Under the pieces are notes generated by a model, which worked only from the letters and a program-made list of their open reading frames with translations, was not told where the DNA came from and did not search any database. From contig CALINF010000176.1 in assembly GCA_938045215.1 (NCBI GenBank), forward strand, positions 1 to 11,107: 11,107 nt of DNA, read 5' to 3'. Of the stretch, positions 6,280 through 11,107 are shown in pieces. Position numbers and translations under genes: made by a program. The DNA comes from an uncultured Halieaceae bacterium. GTDB taxonomy: Bacteria; Pseudomonadota; Gammaproteobacteria; Pseudomonadales; Halieaceae. Numbering within the stretch: the first letter of the stretch is position 1; each line of letters opens with the position of its first letter.

Positions 6280-7632
6280 CTACAGCGAGCTCAGGTATGC
6301 CATTAGGTCGTCAATGGATTGCTCGTTTTGCAGTGAGCGAGCCATCAACACCATCTGATGCCCATAGTTGTCCTGCTCGTGTGTGCCGCGTATACCTAGC
6401 CGGAAGTTTTCCAGCTGGCGTTTGAGGTACCAGTCATCCTGCCCGGCGAGTGTTGGTGCTTGTAAGGCATAGTTACCCTGCGCCTCTGCGCCGTGACAGG
6501 CGCCGCAGTTGGTGTAGTGTGATTTGCCTCGCTCGGGATCGCCCGCCAGTGTGCGGTTGGCCGTCTGCGCTTCCAGAGACGCTATATAGGCAGTGACATC
6601 TCTTACGGCCTTGTCATCGACAAGAACACCCGCCATAGGTGCCATCTGTTGCCCGTAGATATCCTCTTTATGACTGCCGCGAATGCCTGCTTTGTAGTAG
6701 TGCAGTTGCCTCTCTACATACCAGTCCGGCAAGCCGGCGAGCCGTGGTGCATTCATCGCGGCGTTGCCTTCCCCCTGCTGACCGTGACAGGATCCGCAGA
6801 CGGTATACAACCCCTGACCGGCAAGCGTGTCGCCTGGCGCGATATCCTGGATTTCAGCCCAGGTAGGTTGTTCGCCTAGCCACGCGTCGAACTGATCCTG
6901 CTCATCAACCACTACGTGGCCCCGCATCGTATAGTGAGCGATACCGCACAGTTCCATGCAGAGGATGTCGAACTTTCCTGTTCGCGTTGGAGTAAACCAG
7001 ACATAGCTTACGGTGCCGGGAACCAGGTCCATTTTGACCCGAAACTGGGGTACGGCGAAGTCGTGTAGAACGTCTTTGGAGCGCAGCAGTACCTTGACCG
7101 GCCTGTCGATTGGCAAATGCAGTTCGCTGTTATCAACAATAATATCGTCGTTTCCAGCCTCGTCGTTGGGGCTGATGCCAAAGGGGTTGGCCTGGCTAAT
7201 ATAGCGAGCGTCGACTTCACCCAGTTGGCCATCGGCACCGGGCAGGCGGTAACGCCACTGCCATTGCTCACCCAGGACCTCTATCACGTCGGCCTCTTCG
7301 GGTACGTCGATAAAATCAGCCCAGACCACTAACCCAGGTGCAAGCATTGCGACTACACCTACGGTAGTGATACCGGTGAGCCAGAGTTCCAGCTTTTTGT
7401 TTTCGGGTTCGTACTTGGAGCGTTGATCGGCTTTATGACGAAAGCGAAATACCGCGTAGGCCATGAACAAATTGACTGCTACGAAAACAATGCCCGTGAT
7501 GTACAGCGTGATATTGACGGTTGTATCGATTGTGCTCCAGTTGGACGCGAGAGGAGTGAACCACCAAGGGCTCCACCAATGAAATATCAGTGAACCAACC
7601 ACTAGCAATACCAGTGCGATCACTAAGTACAT
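6280..7632 (-). CDS. coxB: Cytochrome c oxidase subunit II fused to a diheme cytochrome c module
   Basis: A 450-residue subunit II of a caa3-type oxidase. It has an N-terminal hydrophobic segment (about 1-19, signal or anchor) and helices at about 40-62 and 83-104. The periplasmic CuA cupredoxin domain has all ligands: His190, Cys225, Glu227, Cys229, His233 and Met236. Two c-type cytochrome domains follow, with heme sites CGSCH (279-283) and CGACH (376-380). Candidate axial methionines are Met330/Met333 and Met427/Met430. The two domains are alike along their length (APxLAGxxDWYxxRQL, GIRG) with a period of 97 residues, resembling diheme cytochrome c4. Electrons would pass from the bc1 complex or a soluble carrier through the hemes to CuA. 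ATG at 7630-7632 follows GAGGGAGGAG closely. It is the first gene of the oxidase set, 97 bases after an upstream membrane-protein gene. Confidence 0.97.
   Translation of the reverse strand: MYLVIALVLLVVGSLIFHWWSPWWFTPLASNWSTIDTTVNITLYITGIVFVAVNLFMAYAVFRFRHKADQRSKYEPENKKLELWLTGITTVGVVAMLAPGLVVWADFIDVPEEADVIEVLGEQWQWRYRLPGADGQLGEVDARYISQANPFGISPNDEAGNDDIIVDNSELHLPIDRPVKVLLRSKDVLHDFAVPQFRVKMDLVPGTVSYVWFTPTRTGKFDILCMELCGIAHYTMRGHVVVDEQDQFDAWLGEQPTWAEIQDIAPGDTLAGQGLYTVCGSCHGQQGEGNAAMNAPRLAGLPDWYVERQLHYYKAGIRGSHKEDIYGQQMAPMAGVLVDDKAVRDVTAYIASLEAQTANRTLAGDPERGKSHYTNCGACHGAEAQGNYALQAPTLAGQDDWYLKRQLENFRLGIRGTHEQDNYGHQMVLMARSLQNEQSIDDLMAYLSSL
6283..6840 (-). repeat. Tandemly duplicated cytochrome c domain inside subunit II
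   Basis: Residues about 271-353 and 368-450 of subunit II are two related copies of one mono-heme cytochrome c domain. They share CGxCHG, APxLAG, DWYxxRQL, GIRG and GxQM at matching positions, with a heme-to-heme spacing of 97 codons (291 bases). The copies have drifted at many positions, so the duplication is old and not a recent DNA repeat. Boundaries are approximate. Confidence 0.8.
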
Positions 7633-7728
7633 AACTCCTCCCTCTCTCTTATTCTTATTCCTGCCGGGGCTGCGGTTGAGCTCGTTCGATAGTCAATCCT
7701 TAATGCTGGCTAACTGAATGCGCGTCGC
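7633..7728 (-). other. Short intergenic leader before subunit II
   Basis: Between the stop of the two-TM protein (7729) and the subunit II start are 96 bases. I see a purine-rich ribosome binding region next to the start. A TTGACT box on the minus strand at about 7692-7697 has no well-spaced -10 box. I find no convincing terminator, so read-through from the upstream gene is plausible. Confidence 0.4.
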
Positions 7729-8283
7729 TCAGGGCGCTACCTTCATAAACTCAGAGAATTTCTCTTGTGCTTTAACGACGGGACGCGGTGTTGCAGCGCC
7801 CTCGCCGGCGCTCACCAGCTTTGGATGCTCACTGACTACCCTGGCAAGAGTGCTTTCCTGTTCTGCATCCACGTCCACAAACAGAATGTGTTTGCCGGCT
7901 TCGAGATCATCCTGAAAGCGACGAAAATCGACGTGGGGTTCCTGGATACCAATCAGCCCGCCTTCCCAGGTACAAAATCCGAGAACGATGACGGCAAGAA
8001 ATATTGCAGGTACCCAGGTGTAGGTTTCAGTAAGACCCGAATACCAGGCAAGCAGCAGAACCAAGGCCGCACCAATGGCACCAACGACCGCACCTAGCTC
8101 TGTGCCATGCACCACATCTTTCTTAAGAACCGCTTCAACTTTGTGCAGGTGATGCTCTTCAAGGCCTGCATCATCTTTGCTCAGGACATGTATTTGAGGT
8201 GTGGAAACGCCTGACGCTTCAAGATCTCTTTCTATGATCTCGAGGTCATCCAGGTCGTCGCTGATGTAATAATGGCGTTTCAT
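7729..8283 (-). CDS. Conserved two-TM membrane protein of unknown function
   Basis: A 184-residue protein. Residues 1-55 are a soluble, acidic domain (MKRHYYISDDLDDLE at the start, then IHVLSKDDAG) that could form a small alpha/beta fold. Two glycine-rich hydrophobic segments follow at about 61-81 and 89-110, with GAVVGAIGAA resembling a glycine zipper. The C-terminal soluble part contains KHILFVDVDAEQE. Proteins of this type are widespread in Pseudomonas, Halomonas and relatives, where some databases carry the misleading name 'NAD/FAD-utilizing enzyme apparently involved in cell division'; I see no nucleotide-binding motif. ATG at 8281-8283 has a strong AAGGAG 8 bases upstream. It lies 97 bases before the oxidase subunit II gene on the same strand and may share its promoter. 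Function unknown; a stress or membrane-homeostasis role is only a guess. Confidence 0.85.
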   Translation of the reverse strand: MKRHYYISDDLDDLEIIERDLEASGVSTPQIHVLSKDDAGLEEHHLHKVEAVLKKDVVHGTELGAVVGAIGAALVLLLAWYSGLTETYTWVPAIFLAVIVLGFCTWEGGLIGIQEPHVDFRRFQDDLEAGKHILFVDVDAEQESTLARVVSEHPKLVSAGEGAATPRPVVKAQEKFSEFMKVAP

Positions 8284-8350
8284 AATGCGCTCTCCTTATT
8301 GGTCCAGCCAACATAGCGTCCCGGAGATCGCGGCAATAACAGCAGCACGC

Positions 8351-8393
8351 TGGTCTGTCGGGAGACGTACCAGCTGATGCGCAGGACAGACCA
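8351..8393. repeat. 9-bp inverted repeat in the leader of the two-TM protein gene
   Basis: TGGTCTGTC at 8351-8359 and GACAGACCA at 8385-8393 are perfect inverted copies separated by 25 bases. They lie in the presumed 5' untranslated leader, 68-110 bases before the start codon at 8283. They could form a stem in the mRNA or a two-half-site operator. A match of this length could also arise by chance in 11 kb. Confidence 0.4.
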
Positions 8394-8435
8394 CCCCTTG
8401 GGTGCCTTTTTCACGCCCTGCCTCAACATTTTTGG

Positions 8436-8444
8436 AGTATAGCA
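8436..8444 (-). promoter_or_regulatory. Putative extended -10 promoter for the leftward genes
   Basis: On the minus strand the sequence reads TGCTATACT: a TATACT -10 box (8436-8441) with the extended TGn element in front. No good -35 box is seen about 17 bases upstream, which extended -10 promoters tolerate. Transcription would begin near 8429, giving a leader of about 146 bases before the two-TM protein gene and possibly continuing into the oxidase operon. Confidence 0.45.
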
Positions 8445-8615
8445 CCGAGTTTTACTGCTTCTATGGGCGGGTGGCTATCACATTGGTTTTTACTTCTTTT
8501 CGATCTATGTGGATGGCGGGAAAGATCGGTGTAGACTAAAAACAGGTCAAAAAAGCGGCAAATCTGCGCGTTGCATGATGTGTCGACATAAAAACCCCTG
8601 TGTTTTAGGACTATT

Positions 8616-8645
8616 TTGTTATTAGTAGCATGCCGTTAGTAATCA
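8616..8645 (+). promoter_or_regulatory. Weak candidate promoter for the antiporter operon
   Basis: TTGTTA (8616-8621) and TAATCA (8640-8645) are 18 bases apart on the plus strand, in an AT-rich stretch about 90 bases before the antiporter start. The -35 box matches the consensus at four of six positions but the -10 box is poor. Offered as the best visible candidate only. Confidence 0.2.
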
Positions 8646-8737
8646 TGAGAAATTAAAACTGCGCGCCAGTGGAGCATCGCGGCGCAGAGCGGTCTCCAGT
8701 ACAATGCCGTCTATTACAGCTTACACGGGTAGAGAGG

Positions 8738-10099
8738 ATGGATTACGGCGCAGTTAGTCTGGTGCCCACCGCAGTCGTATTGGTGTTGGCGATCTGGACA
8801 CACAGAACGATCGAATCGGTGATCGCCGGCGCCCTCGTCGCTTTTATTATTACTTCGCAATGGGGCTTTTTGGGCGCTCTGTCTGAAGCAGTGCTGACCG
8901 TGATGCAGGACAGGGATACTGCGTGGGTGTTATTGGTGTGCGCTCTCTATGGCTCCTTTATTGCTCTACTTGTCAAAGGCGGTGGCGCTCAGGCGTTCGG
9001 CGCGTTGGTAACACGCCGTGTCTCGTCCAAACGGGGTGGGTTGCTGTGGACCTGGGTGTTGGGGCTGGTGATCTTTCTCGATGACTACCTGAATTCGCTC
9101 ACCGTAAGCTCTACGATGAAAACAGTAACAGACAAGTACCGCACCTCCCGGGAAATGCTGGCGTATGTTGTAGACTCTACTGCGGCACCCATCTGCCTCA
9201 TTATTCCGATCTCAACCTGGGCCGTATATTTTGCTGGCCTGCTCGAAAAAAATGGTGTGGCCGAGCAGGGGCAGGGTATCAACGTCTTTATTCAGTCGAT
9301 TCCCTATATGTTCTATCCTTTTCTGGCAGTGCTCATGGTGCCACTCGTGATTATGGGTGTTGTCCCGTTGTTGGGCAGGATGCGCGAGGCAGAACATCGA
9401 GCCGAGCAGACTGGGCAGGTGGTTCCTCCGGGCTCCGAGCATCTAGAGGTTCGCGACACCTATGAACCGCGTGATGGCGATAGGCCCGCCACAGCAGAGC
9501 TGTTCTTCGTGCCGATTATTGCATTGGTGGGGTTCACCGTCTGGTTTGAAATTGATCTACTGATGGGCGTAATGGCAGGCATCCTGATTACGTTGGTACA
9601 GTATTTTGTGCAAGGCGTGCTGCGCCCGACAGAGATGTTCGACACTTTGATTGAAGGCGTGCGCGTGATGGTGCCGGTGCTGTGCATATTGATCGCAGTA
9701 TTTACTTTCATTGAGGCAAACAATGCGATCGGCATGACCGACTATATTATCCGTACCGTGGCGCCTTACATGACGGTTGGAATGTTGCCAGTACTCACTT
9801 TCGTAACGATGGCGTTCGTGTCGTTTACTACCGGCTCAAACTGGGGCGTTTTTGCTATTGCAATGCCGGTGGTCTTTCCTCTGGCGCAGGAAATCGGCGT
9901 GAGTATTCCCCTGATTGCCGGAGCCCTTTTTTCGGCCAGCGGCTTTGGTAGTCAGGCCTGTTTTTACAGCGACTCTACTGTGCTCACCGCGCAGGGAGCA
10001 GGCTGTGGCCCCTACGAGCATGCCATCACCCAGTTACCCTATGCGTTGATTGCAGCAGGATTATCGGGCGTTGGCTATCTCTTGATAGCTTTCGTTTAG
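8738..10099 (+). CDS. NhaC-family Na+/H+ antiporter
   Basis: A 453-residue inner-membrane transporter of the NhaC/ion-transporter superfamily, expected to exchange Na+ (or an organic acid) for protons. About 11-12 helices are visible, split by a hydrophilic loop at about 211-250. Family motifs are present: FLDDYLNSLTVSSTMK (113-128), TDKYRTSRE (131-139), DSTAAP (146-151), TTGSNWG (364-370) and SDSTVLTAQGAGC (411-423). The segment SGFGSQACFYSD replaces the FGDHCSPISD form common in NhaC, so the substrate may differ. The frame opens at GTG 8669, but residues before ATG 8738 do not look like a membrane protein N-terminus. MDYGAVSLVP is typical of the family and follows a purine-rich AGAGAGG, so the ATG is chosen. 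A GtrA-like gene begins 6 bases after its stop. Confidence 0.9.
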   Translation: MDYGAVSLVPTAVVLVLAIWTHRTIESVIAGALVAFIITSQWGFLGALSEAVLTVMQDRDTAWVLLVCALYGSFIALLVKGGGAQAFGALVTRRVSSKRGGLLWTWVLGLVIFLDDYLNSLTVSSTMKTVTDKYRTSREMLAYVVDSTAAPICLIIPISTWAVYFAGLLEKNGVAEQGQGINVFIQSIPYMFYPFLAVLMVPLVIMGVVPLLGRMREAEHRAEQTGQVVPPGSEHLEVRDTYEPRDGDRPATAELFFVPIIALVGFTVWFEIDLLMGVMAGILITLVQYFVQGVLRPTEMFDTLIEGVRVMVPVLCILIAVFTFIEANNAIGMTDYIIRTVAPYMTVGMLPVLTFVTMAFVSFTTGSNWGVFAIAMPVVFPLAQEIGVSIPLIAGALFSASGFGSQACFYSDSTVLTAQGAGCGPYEHAITQLPYALIAAGLSGVGYLLIAFV

Positions 10100-10105
10100 C
10101 CTGCG

Positions 10106-10516
10106 TTGGGTAACGATCTCGTACTGTTCAGACTGATTCGATTTTGTATCGTGGGCGGGATAACCGCGGTTATCCACTACGGCATCTTGTACCTTTGCGT
10201 GGAATACCTTGCCAGCACTGCAACGCTGGGTAGCAGTGTCGGTTTTGTCATCGCGGTGATCTGCAATTATGTGTTGCACTACAGCTGGACCTTCGGTGAG
10301 ACTGCTCCACACGGCCCAACGCTGGCTCGTTACCTCGTGATGATAAGCTGTGGGTTTGCTATCAACGGTGGGCTTATGTGGCTGGGCAGTGAATTCTGGC
10401 AAATCAACTATTTGCTGGCACAGGCCATCGCACTGGTCGCTGTATTGGCCTGGAACTTTTCGTTGGCACAATTGTGGGTTTTCAAAACAAAGGAGTCGCC
10501 CGGGGCGGGTGGGTAA
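10106..10516 (+). CDS. GtrA-like flippase family membrane protein
   Basis: A 136-residue protein with four predicted helices (about 11-32, 38-57, 73-92, 100-122), the size and topology of the GtrA/DPMS-related family. Visible motifs are FCIVGGITAVIHYGI in helix 1, NYVLHYSWTF (54-63) and the repeat-like WNFSLAQLWVF (116-126). Members are thought to flip a polyprenyl-phosphate-linked sugar across the inner membrane for glycan decoration. The start is uncertain: there is no ATG, and TTG at 10106 follows the antiporter stop by 6 bases in the same frame with no clear ribosome binding site, so coupled re-initiation is likely. The next gene, a GtrB-like glycosyltransferase, would make the lipid-linked sugar, which supports the call. 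Confidence 0.88.
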   Translation: MGNDLVLFRLIRFCIVGGITAVIHYGILYLCVEYLASTATLGSSVGFVIAVICNYVLHYSWTFGETAPHGPTLARYLVMISCGFAINGGLMWLGSEFWQINYLLAQAIALVAVLAWNFSLAQLWVFKTKESPGAGG

Positions 10517-10523
10517 AGTCGTT

Positions 10524-11107
10524 ATGCTGTCTGTAGTCGTGCCTGTACACAACGAAGCTGAAGTGCTGCCTGCATTCTTTGACCGTACGCAGCGGGTTCT
10601 GGAACAGACAGGAGAGGATTACGAAATACTCTTCGTCGACGATGGCAGTACAGATAACTCCATTGCGGAGTTGATGCGGCTGCGTGACATGGATTCGCGA
10701 GTTGGTCTGATTGAATTGAGTCGCAACTTTGGCAAGGAGGTTGCTCTGTCGGCAGGGCTGGAGACAGCCGCTGGTGACGCGGTGATCATCATCGACGCCG
10801 ACCTGCAGGACCCGCCAGAATTGATTCCTGAATTTCTCACGCACTGGCGTGAAGGCTACGATGTTGTCTACGGTCGACGAACAGAGCGGCAGGGCGAAAC
10901 CTGGCTGAAAATTACGACAGCCAAATGGTTTTACCGAATTCTGAATGCCTTGACTGACGTTGAGATTCCACCGGATGCAGGGGACTTTCGATTGCTCAGC
11001 CGCCGGGCCGTGGATGCGTTGAAGTCACTGCCGGAGCGACATCGTTATATGAAAGGCTTGTACGCTTGGATTGGCTTTCCTCAGCGCGCTGTTCCCTATG
11101 TGCGAGA
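10524..11107 (+). CDS. Family 2 glycosyltransferase, GtrB/DPM1-like, 3'-partial
   Basis: The first 194 residues of a GT2 enzyme, open to the right edge. It starts LSVVVPVHNE and carries the nucleotide-sugar motif FVDDGSTD (Asp39, Asp40), the metal-binding DAD at 91-93 followed by LQDPPE, and SRNFGKE (66-72). The later DAGDFRLLSRRAVDAL and RHRYMKGLYAWIG segments are typical of polyprenyl-phosphate glycosyltransferases (GtrB, DPM1, ArnC-like). Full-length relatives have about 310-330 residues with two C-terminal membrane helices, which would lie outside the window. ATG at 10524 is 7 bases after the GtrA stop; GTG at 10509 is an in-frame alternative overlapping that gene, with AAGGAG 13 bases upstream. 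It probably transfers a sugar from a nucleotide donor to undecaprenyl phosphate on the cytosolic face. The sugar cannot be told. Confidence 0.92.
   Translation, partial: MLSVVVPVHNEAEVLPAFFDRTQRVLEQTGEDYEILFVDDGSTDNSIAELMRLRDMDSRVGLIELSRNFGKEVALSAGLETAAGDAVIIIDADLQDPPELIPEFLTHWREGYDVVYGRRTERQGETWLKITTAKWFYRILNALTDVEIPPDAGDFRLLSRRAVDALKSLPERHRYMKGLYAWIGFPQRAVPYVR

Larger units (their letters stand above)
8284..8737. other. Divergent intergenic region with promoter and inverted repeats
   Basis: This 454-base gap separates the leftward membrane protein/oxidase genes from the rightward antiporter operon. Its right part (8440-8660) is AT-richer than its surroundings. It holds a likely leftward extended -10 promoter (8436-8444). 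It also holds a 9-bp perfect inverted repeat (8351-8359 and 8385-8393), a looser inverted repeat of CTAAAAACAGG type (8536-8546 and 8597-8608) and a 6-bp pair (8659-8664 and 8682-8687). No convincing small ORF or structured RNA family is recognised. Confidence 0.6.

Noticed and set aside
8669..8737. Extended N-terminus of the antiporter from a GTG at 8669
   Set aside because: The extra 23 residues are charged and unlike the family; MDYGAVSLVP from 8738 fits the usual N-terminus.
10061..10552. 163-codon open frame on the minus strand opposite the GtrA-like gene
   Set aside because: The plus strand encodes a four-helix GtrA protein with family motifs; the minus frame has no domain or ribosome binding site.

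Overview
This 11.1 kb window looks like a chromosomal segment of an aerobic gammaproteobacterium, possibly a marine lineage such as Halieaceae or OM60-type bacteria. That placement rests on protein resemblance, moderate GC, a caa3-type cytochrome oxidase, a Na+/H+ antiporter and a two-TM membrane protein of a type I know from Pseudomonas and Halomonas. I could not run a search, so it is tentative. Gene density is high. I see no tRNA, rRNA, IS element, CRISPR array or phage gene.

Layout. Positions 1-969 (+): a short-chain dehydrogenase whose frame is open to the left edge; the visible upstream codons spell a lipoprotein-like lipobox. Positions 1008-1859 (-): a predicted secreted SAM-methyltransferase-like protein, convergent with the SDR. 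Positions 2033-7632 (-): a compact cytochrome c oxidase operon. In transcription order it is subunit II fused to a diheme cytochrome c4-like tail, subunit I, a divergent subunit III-like protein, a canonical subunit III, a small subunit IV-like protein and a SCO copper chaperone. Subunit I and the following genes are joined by a 4-base overlap or by gaps of about 10 bases. Positions 7729-8283 (-): a conserved two-TM protein of unknown function just upstream of the oxidase genes, possibly co-transcribed with them. Positions 8284-8737: a divergent intergenic region holding a plausible promoter for the leftward genes and several inverted repeats. Positions 8738-11107 (+): an NhaC-family antiporter, a GtrA-like membrane protein and a GtrB/DPM1-like family 2 glycosyltransferase cut by the right edge.

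How the genes work together. Subunits I, II, III and IV form a proton-pumping oxidase. Its CuA domain carries two tethered c hemes, so it can probably take electrons directly from the bc1 complex or a small carrier. SCO would load CuA. Genes for Cox11/CtaG, SURF1, heme A synthase and heme O synthase are not in the window and would have to be elsewhere. On the other side, GtrA plus GtrB suggests polyprenyl-phosphate-sugar synthesis and flipping for envelope glycan modification; its link to the antiporter is only positional.

I see no clearly new multi-gene system. The points most worth a second look are the doubled subunit III, the subunit II-diheme fusion, the two apparently exported proteins of normally cytosolic cofactor families (SDR and methyltransferase), and the uncharacterised membrane protein beside the oxidase operon.
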